NCBI GenBank assembly: GCA_029239875.1
Contig: JARBUD010000002.1
Coordinates: forward strand, 186,001-250,000
Reading direction: 5' to 3'
DNA length: 64,000 bases
Source: Xanthobacteraceae bacterium
GTDB taxonomy: Bacteria > Pseudomonadota > Alphaproteobacteria > Rhizobiales > Xanthobacteraceae
The notes under the pieces were generated by a model. It did not search any database and was not told the DNA's origin. It saw only the letters and a list, made by a program, of their open reading frames with translations. Below are positions 26,021 through 35,541 of the stretch, piece by piece. Positions within the stretch are counted from its first letter, which is position 1. Every line of letters starts with the position of its first letter. The position numbers were made by a program, and so were the translations under genes.

Positions 26021-27847
26021 ATGCATGACGACGGACACGGACTGCTGCTCGGGGCGGTGATCTTCCTCGCCACCGCCGTCATCGCCGTACCCATCGCCCG
26101 CCGGCTCGGTCTCTCGCCGATCGTCGGCTACATACTCGCCGGCGTCGCCATCGGCCCGGCCGGCATCGGCGCCTTCAGCGATCCCGAGCGCATCATCACC
26201 GTGGCCGAGGTCGGCGTGGTGCTGCTGCTGTTCATCATCGGGCTGGAGCTGCAGGTCTCGCGCCTGCTGGCGCTGAGGAAGGCGATCTTCGGCATCGGCA
26301 CGGCGCAGCTGATTTTCAGCGGCGCTGCCATCGCCGTGCTCACCCACTATGCCGGCGACGAGTTCGGCTGGCGCGCCTCGCTGGTCGCCGGCCTGGCGCT
26401 GGCGCTCTCCGCCACCTCCATCGCGCTGCAATTGCTGGAGGAGAAGGGCGGCATGTCCCAGCCCTACGGCCAGCGGGCGTTCGGCGTGCTGCTGTTCCAG
26501 GACATGGCGGTGGTGCCGCTGATCGCGCTGATGCCGCTGCTGGCGCAGGGCACGCACGAGGAGCGGAGCCTCGCCGAATCGATCGGCCATGTCGGCATGA
26601 TCCTCGGGGCGCTGGCGCTGGTGATCATCGTCGGGCGCTACCTGCTGACCCCGATGTTCCGCATCCTCGCCCATTCCGGCGCGCGCGAGGTGATGACCGC
26701 CGCCGCGCTCCTCGTGGTGCTGGGTGCCGGCGTGCTGATGGCCTCGGCGGGCATGTCGATGGCGCTCGGCGCCTTCCTCGCCGGCGTCATGCTGTCGGAA
26801 TCGAGCTTCCGCCATGAGCTGGAAGCCAATGTCGACGCCTTCCGCGGCCTGCTCATCGCGCTGTTCTTCATGGGCGTAGGCATGTCGATGAACCTCGACG
26901 TGGTGCTGGCCAACGCGCCGCTGCTGATCGCCGGCACGCTGCTGGTCACGCTGGTGAAGGCGGTGTCGGTGTGGGCGGTGTTCCGCCTCTCCGACGGCAC
27001 CCGCGCCGACGCGGTGCGCTCGGCCTCGGTGCTCACGCCGGCCGGCGAGTTCTCCTTCGTGCTGTTCCCGCTGGCGCTGGGGCTCGGCCTCATCGATTCC
27101 CGCCAGACCGACATGCTGGCGGCCTGCGCCGCCATGACCATGCTGCTCGGCCCGCCCGTGGCGCTGATCGGCGAGCGCATCGCCCGCCGGCTGGAACGGA
27201 CGGCCAGCCTGCCGACGGAGGATTTCAGCGACGTGCATGGCGCGGTGCTGGTGGTCGGCTTCGGCCGCTTCGGCCAGATCGTCTCGCAGTGCCTGCTGGC
27301 GCAGGGGCTGGAGGTGACGATCATCGACAACGACGTCGAGATGATCCAGAGCGCCGGCCTGTTCGGCTTCCGCATCTATTACGGCGACGGCACGCGGCTC
27401 GACGTGCTGCGCGCCGCCGGCGCCGAGCGGGCGCGGGTGGTGGCGGTCTGCGTCGACCAGCGCGGCACTGCCGACCGCATCGTCGAGATATTGAAGGCCA
27501 ACATGCCGGATGCCCGGCTCTATGTGCGCGCCTATGACCGCAACCATGCGGTGGCGCTGCGCCACAGCGGCGTCGACTACGAGATGCGCGAGACCTTCGA
27601 ATCCGCGCTCGCCTTCGGCGAGGCGACGCTGCGCGCCAACGGCATCGACGCCGAGACCGCGCAGGCGACCATCGCCGACATACGCCAGCGCGACCTCGAG
27701 CGGCTCAAGCGCCAGATCGTCGAGGGCGAGGATCGCGGCCCGTCGCTGATCACGCCCGAGCCGCTGATGCCGCCCGAGCGCATCGCCCGCCCGCTCAACG
27801 AGGAAGCCGAGGACGTGCTCAAGCACGAGACCGAGTTCTCGGGGTAG
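26021..27847 (+). CDS. Kef-type K+/H+ antiporter with RCK domain
   Basis: A 608-residue CPA2 antiporter with about twelve membrane segments in residues 1-385, followed by a TrkA-N/RCK domain beginning at AVLVVGFGRFGQIVSQCLL. It keeps the SATSIALQLLEEKG and FFMGVGMSMNLD segments of KefB/KefC proteins. In enterobacteria these are gated by glutathione adducts and protect against electrophiles by acidifying the cell. No KefF/KefG partner is adjacent. ATG 26021 was preferred over 25988 for its spacing from GAAGGA. Confidence 0.9.
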   Translation: MHDDGHGLLLGAVIFLATAVIAVPIARRLGLSPIVGYILAGVAIGPAGIGAFSDPERIITVAEVGVVLLLFIIGLELQVSRLLALRKAIFGIGTAQLIFSGAAIAVLTHYAGDEFGWRASLVAGLALALSATSIALQLLEEKGGMSQPYGQRAFGVLLFQDMAVVPLIALMPLLAQGTHEERSLAESIGHVGMILGALALVIIVGRYLLTPMFRILAHSGAREVMTAAALLVVLGAGVLMASAGMSMALGAFLAGVMLSESSFRHELEANVDAFRGLLIALFFMGVGMSMNLDVVLANAPLLIAGTLLVTLVKAVSVWAVFRLSDGTRADAVRSASVLTPAGEFSFVLFPLALGLGLIDSRQTDMLAACAAMTMLLGPPVALIGERIARRLERTASLPTEDFSDVHGAVLVVGFGRFGQIVSQCLLAQGLEVTIIDNDVEMIQSAGLFGFRIYYGDGTRLDVLRAAGAERARVVAVCVDQRGTADRIVEILKANMPDARLYVRAYDRNHAVALRHSGVDYEMRETFESALAFGEATLRANGIDAETAQATIADIRQRDLERLKRQIVEGEDRGPSLITPEPLMPPERIARPLNEEAEDVLKHETEFSG

Positions 27848-27874
27848 GCTCCGAACTCTTTCCCCAAGTCGCGA

Positions 27875-27982
27875 CCTCATCCTGAGGTGCCCGGCGTTTC
27901 GCCGGGCCTCGAAGGATGCTCGTCCGGGCGCGCTGTCGCGACCATCCTTCGAGGCTCGCTGCGCGAGCACCTCAGGATGAGG
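27875..27982. repeat. Family B palindromic repeat
   Basis: Arms CCTCATCCTGAGGTGC and GCACCTCAGGATGAGG enclose GGGCCTCGAAGGATG and CATCCTTCGAGGC. It sits between the convergent antiporter and HAD hydrolase genes. Confidence 0.86.
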
Positions 27983-28013
27983 GTGTATTGTGGGAAAAGA
28001 CGCGTATTCACGC

Positions 28014-28108
28014 CGTCATCCCCGGGCTCGGTCCGGGGATCCACGACTTTCAGTGCGTCAGATTCGGAAGACTAGGCGTGGATGGCCGGGCCAAGCCCGG
28101 CCATGACG
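28014..28108. repeat. Family C palindromic repeat
   Basis: CGTCATCCCCGGGCTCGG and TCCGGGGATCCACGA, then GTGGATGGCCGGGCCAAGC and GCCCGGCCATGACG. It follows a family B copy by 31 bases. Confidence 0.84.
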
Positions 28109-28136
28109 TGGTCCCGAACGGCGGGCGGCGGGGCGA

Positions 28137-28988
28137 TCACCCCGCCGCGCGGGGCAGCACGAACTGCTCGATGGCGTGGGCGACGCCGTCCTGGTCGTTG
28201 GCGGTCGAGACGAAGTCGGCCTGCTCCTTCACCTCGGCGGCACCGTTCCCCATGGCGATGCGCAGGCCGGCGACGCCGAACATCGGCAGGTCGTTGGCCA
28301 TGTCGCCGATCACCGCGACCTCTTCCAGCGGCACGCCGAAATGGCGGGCGAAGGCGCGCACCGCATAGCCCTTGTCGGTGCCGGGCGGGGTGAGGTCGAG
28401 ATATTTGGCCTGGCTGCGCCGGGCCGTGGCGCCGTCGCCGACAAGGGCCTGCAGCTCCGGCTCGCTCGCCGCCAGCATGTCGAAATCGGTCGAGGAGAAG
28501 ACGATCTTGCCGGCGCGGGTGACGTGGTCGCCGAAATCCTCCACCACCGTTGGCTGGAACGCCACGGTGCGGATCTCGCCGGCGACATACTGGTTCGAGG
28601 GGTCGGTGAGGAACCACTCGTCGTCGGCGAACACCCAGACATAGGCGCCGCGCGGCTTCATCACCTCGATGCCCTTCCGGGCGGCTTCCGCCGCCACGAA
28701 ATGCTGCTCCACCAGGGAGAAGTCGCCGCGCAGGATGGAGCCGCCGTTGAAGCCGCCGAACAGATCGAGCTTGAGCGCCTCGACCAGCAGCTTCATGCCG
28801 CGCGGGGGACGGGCGGAGACGGCGGCGAAGGCGACGCCGGCCTCGCGCAGCCGCCGCACCGCCTCGATCGTGCCGGGCGTGACCTGCTTTTCCTTGTTCA
28901 CCAGCGTGCCGTCGACATCCGACACCATCAGGCGGATGCGCCCGGAGGGCGTGTGCTTCGTGGCGGGCGCGGCATCGGTTGCGGTCAT
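28137..28988 (-). CDS. Cof-type HAD-IIB sugar-phosphate phosphatase
   Basis: A 283-residue haloacid-dehalogenase-superfamily hydrolase. The nucleophile motif is VSDVDGTLVN, motif II VSARPPRG, and motifs III/IV lie in the Lys of KGYAV and GDMANDLPMF. Such enzymes dephosphorylate sugar phosphates or nucleotides of varied specificity. Its ATG overlaps the zwf stop (ATGA), so it is cotranslated with glucose-6-phosphate dehydrogenase and may act on a related metabolite; the substrate is not predictable. Confidence 0.9.
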   Translation of the reverse strand: MTATDAAPATKHTPSGRIRLMVSDVDGTLVNKEKQVTPGTIEAVRRLREAGVAFAAVSARPPRGMKLLVEALKLDLFGGFNGGSILRGDFSLVEQHFVAAEAARKGIEVMKPRGAYVWVFADDEWFLTDPSNQYVAGEIRTVAFQPTVVEDFGDHVTRAGKIVFSSTDFDMLAASEPELQALVGDGATARRSQAKYLDLTPPGTDKGYAVRAFARHFGVPLEEVAVIGDMANDLPMFGVAGLRIAMGNGAAEVKEQADFVSTANDQDGVAHAIEQFVLPRAAG

Positions 28989-30526
28989 CGGCGTTCCCTT
29001 TCGAGCGGCAGCCACTGGAAGCCGTCCTGCGCCAGCATCACGTCGGCCATGGCCGGCCCGTTGGAGCCGGCGGAATAGAACTGCACCTCGTCCTCGCCGC
29101 CGGCGACGGCTTCGAGGATCGGCTCCACCGCCTCCCAGCCCGCCTCGATGGTGTCGGCGCGCTGGAACAGCGTGGGGTCGCCGCACAGGCAGTCATAGAT
29201 CAGCGTCTCGTAGCCGGTGGACGGGGCAGCGTTGAAGTAGTCGGTGTATTTGAAGTCCATCTCCACCTCGGAGAGCTTCACCTTGCGGCCCGGCACCTTG
29301 GCAGCGAAGCGCAGGGAGACGCCCTCGTCCGGCTGGACGTGGATCACCATCAAATTAGGCTTCAAGGCGGTCGGGAGATGGCGGAAAAGCACGCCCGGCG
29401 CCCGCTTGAACTGGATGGCGATCTCGGTGCGCCGCGTGGCCAGCGCCTTGCCGGTGCGGACATAGAAGGGCACGCCGTTCCAGCGCCAGGAATCGACGAA
29501 GCACTTCAGCGCCACATAGGTCTCGGTGCGGCTGTTGGGGTCGACGTCCTTCTCGGCGCGATAATCCTTCACCGCCTCGCCATTGACGAAGCCGGCGCGG
29601 TACTGGCCGCGCACGGCGGCGCCGATGGCGTCGTTCGGGCGCATGTGCCGGATCGCCTCGATCACCTTGGTCTTCTCGGTGCGCACTGCGTCGGCGTCGA
29701 AGGAGTTGGGCGGCTCCATCGCCGTCATGGCGAGGAGCTGGAACATGTGGTTCGGCACCATGTCGCGCATGGCGCCGGTGGCGTCGTAGAAGCGCCCGCG
29801 CTGCTCCACCGTCACCGTCTCGGCGGCGGTGATCTGCACGTGGTCGATATATTCCTTGCTCCAGATCGGCTCGAAGATGCCGTTGCCGAAGCGCAGCGCC
29901 ATCATGTTCTGGACCGTTTCCTTGCCGAGGAAATGGTCGATCCGGTAGATCTGCCGCTCGCCGGCCACCGCCAGCAGGCGCCGGTTCAAGGCGCGGGCCG
30001 AGGGCAGGTCGGTGCCGAAGGGCTTTTCCACCACGACGTGGCGGAAGGTCTCCGCCTCCTCCTTCAGCAGGCCGGCGGCGCCGAGCTGCTCGGAGATGGT
30101 GGCGAAGAAGCGTGGCGCCACGGCGAGGTAGAACACCGCGTTGCCGGTCTGTTTCGCGCGCTGCTCCAGCTTCTCGCGGATGCGGCCATAGGTGGCCGGG
30201 TCCTCGAAATCGCCGGCGACATAGCCGATGCGGGCCATCAGCCACTTCCAGGTCTCGCCCTCGGTGTCGAGGTTGCCCGGCAGGTTCGCCACCTCGTCGC
30301 TGAGATAGGCGCGGTAGTCCTCCTCGCTCTGCTCGACATGGTCGACGCCGACGATGGTGAAATCGTCGTCGAGCACGCCCTCATGGGCGAGGTTGTAGAG
30401 CGAGGGTAGCAGCAGGCGCTTGGTGAGATCGCCGGAGGCGCCGAAGATGAAGAAGGTCGAGGCCGGCGCCGGCGCCGCATCGGGCGCCAGCACCTTCTGG
30501 CCGAGGACGACGGTCTCGCTTCCCAT
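28985..30526 (-). CDS. zwf: Glucose-6-phosphate dehydrogenase
   Basis: Oxidises glucose 6-phosphate to 6-phosphogluconolactone with NAD(P)+, feeding the pentose phosphate and Entner-Doudoroff routes. The 513-residue protein has the nucleotide motif IFGASGDLTKR and the active-site RIDHFLGKETVQN. It is the middle gene of gnd-zwf-HAD, 18 bases after gnd. The expected lactonase gene pgl is not next to it. Confidence 0.97.
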   Translation of the reverse strand: MGSETVVLGQKVLAPDAAPAPASTFFIFGASGDLTKRLLLPSLYNLAHEGVLDDDFTIVGVDHVEQSEEDYRAYLSDEVANLPGNLDTEGETWKWLMARIGYVAGDFEDPATYGRIREKLEQRAKQTGNAVFYLAVAPRFFATISEQLGAAGLLKEEAETFRHVVVEKPFGTDLPSARALNRRLLAVAGERQIYRIDHFLGKETVQNMMALRFGNGIFEPIWSKEYIDHVQITAAETVTVEQRGRFYDATGAMRDMVPNHMFQLLAMTAMEPPNSFDADAVRTEKTKVIEAIRHMRPNDAIGAAVRGQYRAGFVNGEAVKDYRAEKDVDPNSRTETYVALKCFVDSWRWNGVPFYVRTGKALATRRTEIAIQFKRAPGVLFRHLPTALKPNLMVIHVQPDEGVSLRFAAKVPGRKVKLSEVEMDFKYTDYFNAAPSTGYETLIYDCLCGDPTLFQRADTIEAGWEAVEPILEAVAGGEDEVQFYSAGSNGPAMADVMLAQDGFQWLPLERERR

Positions 30527-30544
30527 GGAACGCTTGCCCGCCGC

Positions 30545-31525
30545 TTACTTGGACTTGAATTCGGTATGGCCGCCGAACTGGAAGCGCATGGCCGAGAGCA
30601 GCTTCTCGCCGAAGGTGTGGTCCTGGCGCGAGCGGAAGCGGGTGTAGAGGGCGGCCGAGAGCACCTCGGCCGAGACCGCCTCCTCGATCGCCGCCATCAC
30701 CGTCCAGCGGCCCTCGCCGGAATCGGCCACGGCGCCGGGGAATTCGGAGAGCTGGTCGTCCCTGGTCAGGGCGATGGCGGTGAGGTCGAGCAGCCAGGAG
30801 GAGACCACGCTGCCGCGCCGCCATACTTCGGCGATATCCGCCATGTCGAGCGTGAAGCGCTCATTCTCGGGCAGGTCGGTCGAGTCCTTCTTCTTCAGGA
30901 TCTCGAAGCCCTCGGCATAGGCCTGCATCAGGCCGTATTCGATGCCGTTATGGACCATCTTGACGAAGTGTCCCGACCCTGCGGGACCCGTGTGGATGTA
31001 GCCCTGCTCAACGCGCGGGTCGCGGGTCTCGCGGCCGGGGGTGCGCGGGATGTCGCCGAGGCCGGGCGCGAGCGCGGCGAAGATCGGGTCGAGACGGTCG
31101 ACGGCTTCCTTTGCGCCGCCGATCATCATGCAGTAGCCGCGCTCCAGGCCCCAGACGCCGCCGGAGGTGCCGACGTCGACATAGTGGATGCCCTTGGGCG
31201 CCAGCTCGGCGGCGCGGCGGATGTCGTCCTTGTAGAAGGTGTTGCCGCCGTCGATGACGACGTCGCCGGGCGAGAGCAGCTTGGCCAGTTCCGCCACTGT
31301 CGCCTCGGTCGGCCCGCCCGCGGGCAGCATCACCCACACCGCGCGCGGCGCGTCGAGCTTGGCGACGAGATCCTCGAGGCCGCCGGCGGGCGTGTTGCCT
31401 TCCGCCGCCAGCCCTTGCACGGCCGCTTCGTTGCGATCCCACACCACGCAGCTGTGACCCGCCTGGGTGAGCCGGCGCGCAATGTTTCCACCCATGCGGC
31501 CGAGGCCGACAATTCCGAGCTGCAT
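30545..31525 (-). CDS. gnd: 6-phosphogluconate dehydrogenase, decarboxylating, short (GntZ-like) type
   Basis: Converts 6-phosphogluconate to ribulose 5-phosphate and CO2. The 326-residue length indicates the short, usually NAD-preferring class rather than the ~470-residue E. coli type. The Rossmann motif [13 protein letters not shown] is at the N-terminus, [14 protein letters not shown] in the middle, and [19 protein letters not shown] at the active site. It is first in the minus-strand operon with zwf. The 246-base upstream gap is shared with the HD-GYP gene. Confidence 0.94.
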   Translation of the reverse strand: MQLGIVGLGRMGGNIARRLTQAGHSCVVWDRNEAAVQGLAAEGNTPAGGLEDLVAKLDAPRAVWVMLPAGGPTEATVAELAKLLSPGDVVIDGGNTFYKDDIRRAAELAPKGIHYVDVGTSGGVWGLERGYCMMIGGAKEAVDRLDPIFAALAPGLGDIPRTPGRETRDPRVEQGYIHTGPAGSGHFVKMVHNGIEYGLMQAYAEGFEILKKKDSTDLPENERFTLDMADIAEVWRRGSVVSSWLLDLTAIALTRDDQLSEFPGAVADSGEGRWTVMAAIEEAVSAEVLSAALYTRFRSRQDHTFGEKLLSAMRFQFGGHTEFKSK

Positions 31526-31771
31526 CGATTTTCCTCCTGAAGCGTCCCCGAGCGCACGAGCGTCCGCCGTCGCGGTCCGCGCGTCACATCTAGGCCAACC
31601 CTATGCCGGGCATGCGACAATTGGAAAGGGGCCGGCATCGAGGGCGCCGGTCGCGCGGTTCTTCGCCGTGGCGGATGGTAAATTCACTTGTATCAGTTCG
31701 AATTCCCTTCCTAATCTGAACCTTCGCAGCGGTCGCATGGCGGTGCGCTGTCGGCTCGGGGGGCCGCCGGC

Positions 31772-34762
31772 ATGGTGAAGAGGCGTCTCGATACCCACCT
31801 GGCGCTGGTGTTCGGTGTCACCGTCACCGTGGCGCTCGCCGGCATCGTCCTGTTCGTCAACAGCCGCGCGGCCTCCATCCTGCACGACGCGACCGGGATC
31901 CTGTTCGCCCGCATGGCGGGGGAGAGCCGCTCGCATATCGACAAGAGCTTCAACACGCTCGACATGCTGACGCGGGTCTTCGCCAACGAGCCGGAGCTCG
32001 CCACGCCCGCGCTCGCGCCCACCGACCAAAGCGCAGTGATCGAACGGTTCCGCGTCGTCATGGACACGATGCCCTACACCTCGGCGATCTATGTCGGCTA
32101 CGACAATGGCGACTTCCTGCTGCTGCGCCATCTCACTTCCGAGAATGCCCGGCGCAGCCTGATGGCGGGGGAGGACGCCGCCTATTTCCTGCAGATCGTC
32201 GAGCATGGCCCGGCGGGCACCGAGACGACGCTGAGCTTCCTCGACGGCGCGCTGCGCCTCGTCGGCTCGCTCGACCGGCCGGACTTCACCTTCGATCCGC
32301 GCCAGCGCGGCTGGTATGGCGACGCGATGGCGCGGGACGGGTCGGTGCTGACCGCCCCCTATCGCTTCTTCGCCACGGCGGAGATCGGCGTCACCATCGC
32401 CCACAGGCTAGCCAGCGGGCGCGGCGTGGTCGGCATCGACCTGTCCCTCGCCGACCTGTCGCAGGAACTGCGGCGGATGAAGAGCACGCCCTCGACCGAG
32501 ATCCTGATCGCCGACGAGGACGGGACGGTGATCGCGGCGAGCAATCCGCAGGCGGCGCTGCCCGGCACCGCCCGCAACCTCGCCAATCGCAGCCGGGCCG
32601 ACAGCGTCCCCATCCCCGCCATCGTGCCGGCGCTTCTGGCGGCGGTGCGCAGCGGCGCCCGCGAGGAGACCGCCACCGTCGTCGAGCGCGGCCGCAACTG
32701 GATGATGCATGTCGAGCCGCTGGATTCCGGGCCGTGGACCTTCGCCATGGCGGTGGCGATGCCGCATGACGAGGTGATGGCCGGCGTGCGCAGCCTGGTC
32801 GCCACGCTGGGCTGGATCAGCCTGGGGCTGATCGTGCTGGTGATCGTCGCCATCCGCCTCACCGCCCGCGCGGTCAGCCTGCCGCTCATGGCCATCGCCC
32901 GCGAGGCGGAGGCGATCCATTCCTTCAGCTTCAAGGACGCGCCGGACGAGGTGCATTCCTCGGTGGCCGAGATCGACACGCTGTCGCGCGCCATCCGCAA
33001 CGCCCGCCTCACCATCCAGCGCTTCATCGAGATCGGCCGCACGCTGGCCGCCGAGCGCGACCCCGACCGGCTGGTCGACCGGCTGCTGCAGGAGACGATC
33101 AGCATCACCGGCGCCGAGGCGGGGCTCATCCTGCTCGGCGAGGACGACGGCAAGGGCTATGCGCTGGTGATGCGCCGGGCCGACGGCAGGCCGGTGAGCG
33201 GGCGCGCGCCGACCCGGCTCGCCGCCGATTCCGGCGGCATGGGCGGGCGCATCATCCATGCGCTCGCACGCAGGACGGTGTCGCATTTCGATGCCGTCGA
33301 CCTCATCGGGGACCCTGTCGGCCAGGCCCTGCTCGGCGGCCTGAAGCTGGCGCTGGGGCAGGTGCTGCGCCATTCCGTCATCCCGCTGCTCGACCGCGGC
33401 GACACCGTCATCGGCGCGCTCGTGCTGGTCGTCCGCGTCGATCAGGACGAGAAGATCTCCGACGACCATCTCGACCTCGCCCGTGCCTTGTCGGGCAATG
33501 CGGCGGTGGCGATCGAGACCACGCTGGCGCTCAAATCGCGCAAGGCGCTGCTCGACGCCGTCATCCGCATGATCGCGCAGGCGATCGACGCCAAGTCGCC
33601 CTACACCAACGGCCATTGCCAGCGTGTGCCGGTGCTCACTCAAGCCCTCGCCCGCGCCGCCTGCGACACCCGCGAGGGCCCCTTCGCCGAGTTCGAGCTG
33701 ACGCCGGAGGAATGGGAGGCGGTCGACGTGGCGAGCTGGTTGCACGATTGCGGCAAGCTGACCACGGCGGAATATGTGATCGACAAGGCGACCAAGCTCG
33801 AGACCATCACCGACCGCATCCACGAGGTGCGCATGCGCTTCGAGCTGCTGAAGGCGCAGGCCGAGACCGACTATTGGAAGGGCCTCGCCGCGGGCGGCGA
33901 CGAGCCGGCGCTGCGTGCGGCACGCGACGCCGCCCTGCAGCGGATCGACGACGACTTCGCCTTCGTCGCCGAATGCAATCTCGGTGGCGAGGCGATGGAG
34001 CCGGAGCGGCTCGCCCGGCTGAGGCGCATCGCCGCCCAGACCTGGACCCGCACGCTGGACGACCGCGCCGGCATCTCCGCCGCCGAGCGGCGCCGCCGCG
34101 AGCGCGTGGCGGAGGCGCCGCTGCCGGCGGAGGAGCCGCTGCTCGCCGACGCGGCGCATCACATCATCCATCATTTCCGCAACGAGCTCGACGAGATGGA
34201 GGTGGCGCACGGCTTCACCCTGGCGCGGCCGGCCAACAGGCTGAATCTGGGTGAGGTCTACAATCTCTCCATCGCGCGCGGCACGCTGACCGCCGAGGAA
34301 CGCTACGAGGTCAACCGCCACATCACCCGCACCATATTGATGCTGGAGGCGCTGCCGTTGGCGGGGGCGCTGACGCGGGTGCCGGAATATGCCGGCGGCC
34401 ATCACGAGCACATGGACGGCAGCGGCTATCCGCGCAGCCTGACGCGCGAGCAGATGAGCCCGATCGCCCGCATGATGGCGATCGCCGACGTGTTCGAGGC
34501 GCTCACCGCCGCGGACCGGCCCTACAAGAAGGCCAAGACCCTGAGCGAGGCGATCCGCATCATGGGCTTCATGAAGCGCGACAACCACCTCGACCCGGAC
34601 CTGCTCGACCTGTTCCTCACCTCCGGCCTTTGGCGCGACTATGCCGAGCGCTATCTCGACCACGACCAGATGAACGAGCCCGACATCGCCGCCGTGCTCG
34701 CCATCCGGCCGAAGGCGCAGGAGGCCGGCGAGGAGACGCCGCCGGTCCGCGCGGCGGAGTGA
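31772..34762 (+). CDS. Membrane sensor HD-GYP phosphodiesterase (Cache-HAMP-GAF-HD)
   Basis: A 996-residue signalling protein expected to hydrolyse cyclic di-GMP. Order: transmembrane helix near 10-30, extracytoplasmic double-Cache-like domain to about 340 (with FDPRQRGWYGDA), second transmembrane helix near 345-367, HAMP, GAF-like domain about 420-590, then the HD-GYP domain. The HD motif is LHDCGKL near residue 658, and HHEHMDGSGYP is near 877. The roughly 218 residues between them are far more than in ordinary HD-GYP proteins, implying a helical insertion. No response-regulator partner is adjacent. Confidence 0.9.
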   Translation: MVKRRLDTHLALVFGVTVTVALAGIVLFVNSRAASILHDATGILFARMAGESRSHIDKSFNTLDMLTRVFANEPELATPALAPTDQSAVIERFRVVMDTMPYTSAIYVGYDNGDFLLLRHLTSENARRSLMAGEDAAYFLQIVEHGPAGTETTLSFLDGALRLVGSLDRPDFTFDPRQRGWYGDAMARDGSVLTAPYRFFATAEIGVTIAHRLASGRGVVGIDLSLADLSQELRRMKSTPSTEILIADEDGTVIAASNPQAALPGTARNLANRSRADSVPIPAIVPALLAAVRSGAREETATVVERGRNWMMHVEPLDSGPWTFAMAVAMPHDEVMAGVRSLVATLGWISLGLIVLVIVAIRLTARAVSLPLMAIAREAEAIHSFSFKDAPDEVHSSVAEIDTLSRAIRNARLTIQRFIEIGRTLAAERDPDRLVDRLLQETISITGAEAGLILLGEDDGKGYALVMRRADGRPVSGRAPTRLAADSGGMGGRIIHALARRTVSHFDAVDLIGDPVGQALLGGLKLALGQVLRHSVIPLLDRGDTVIGALVLVVRVDQDEKISDDHLDLARALSGNAAVAIETTLALKSRKALLDAVIRMIAQAIDAKSPYTNGHCQRVPVLTQALARAACDTREGPFAEFELTPEEWEAVDVASWLHDCGKLTTAEYVIDKATKLETITDRIHEVRMRFELLKAQAETDYWKGLAAGGDEPALRAARDAALQRIDDDFAFVAECNLGGEAMEPERLARLRRIAAQTWTRTLDDRAGISAAERRRRERVAEAPLPAEEPLLADAAHHIIHHFRNELDEMEVAHGFTLARPANRLNLGEVYNLSIARGTLTAEERYEVNRHITRTILMLEALPLAGALTRVPEYAGGHHEHMDGSGYPRSLTREQMSPIARMMAIADVFEALTAADRPYKKAKTLSEAIRIMGFMKRDNHLDPDLLDLFLTSGLWRDYAERYLDHDQMNEPDIAAVLAIRPKAQEAGEETPPVRAAE

Positions 34763-34827
34763 TCCCTTCCCCATCCCGCCGGCAGCGGGCATCTTGCGCG
34801 CGTCCTTCTCCGCAGAGAGTGCCGCCC

Positions 34828-35538
34828 GTGCCTGCCCTGTCCCCGTTCCGCTTCGTCCCACGCGCCCTCGCCGCCGCCGGCCTCCTCGCCCTGCTCGCCT
34901 CGCCCCTGCACGCGCTGGAGCCGGCGGCGCGGCCCGCCTGGCCGGACAGCTTCACCGCGCGGCTGGCGGCGCTGGCGCTGGTGCAGAGCCTCAATGCCGA
35001 GCTGCTCAGCAATGCCAGCGCGACGCTGACGCTGGACCGTTGGTGCGCGGCGCACCGGCTCGCGCCGGAGGGTGCGAAGATCCTCGCCGAGCGGGTGACC
35101 GGCCAGGACAAGCCGGCGGATGCCGCTATGCGCGAGGTCTTGAAGGTCGGCCCTTCCGAGCCGGTGAAATATCGCCGCGTGCGGCTGCGCTGCGGCGAGC
35201 GCGTGCTCTCCGAAGCCGACAATTGGTATGTGCCGGCGCTGCTGACCGAGGACATGAACCGCCAGCTCGACACCACCGACACCTCCTTCGGCCGGGTGGT
35301 GCAGCCGCTCTCCTTCCGCCGCCAGACGCTCTCGGCCAGGCTGTTGTGGCAGCCGCTGCCGGCCGGTTGGGAGATGGGTGCGGCCGCGCCGCCGGCGGGC
35401 GACGCGCCGCTCGCCGTTCCGCCCTTCGTGCTGGAGCACCGGGCGGTTCTGAGCCTGCCCGACGGCCGCCCCTTCAGCGCGCTGGTCGAGAGCTATACGG
35501 GCGGGGTGCTGGCCTTCCCATGGGCGGTGGGGCGCTAG
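34828..35538 (+). CDS. Secreted protein resembling chorismate lyase (UbiC/UTRA-like fold)
   Basis: A 236-residue protein from GTG 34828 with a signal peptide over the first ~30 residues. The mature part has patterns reminiscent of chorismate pyruvate-lyase: YRRVRLRCGERVLSEADNWY, LTEDMNRQLDTTDTSFGRVV and a C-terminal RAVLSLPDGRPFSALVE. The pattern is judged by eye. Export to the periplasm would be odd for UbiC, whose substrate is cytosolic, so it may be a paralogue with another role. It lies 65 bases after the HD-GYP gene. Confidence 0.65.
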   Translation: MPALSPFRFVPRALAAAGLLALLASPLHALEPAARPAWPDSFTARLAALALVQSLNAELLSNASATLTLDRWCAAHRLAPEGAKILAERVTGQDKPADAAMREVLKVGPSEPVKYRRVRLRCGERVLSEADNWYVPALLTEDMNRQLDTTDTSFGRVVQPLSFRRQTLSARLLWQPLPAGWEMGAAAPPAGDAPLAVPPFVLEHRAVLSLPDGRPFSALVESYTGGVLAFPWAVGR

Positions 35539-35541
35539 GCC

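Noticed and set aside
31772-34861. Long minus-strand frame opposite the HD-GYP gene
   Set aside because: It is the antisense shadow of a gene with complete domain motifs; the translation has no recognisable domain.
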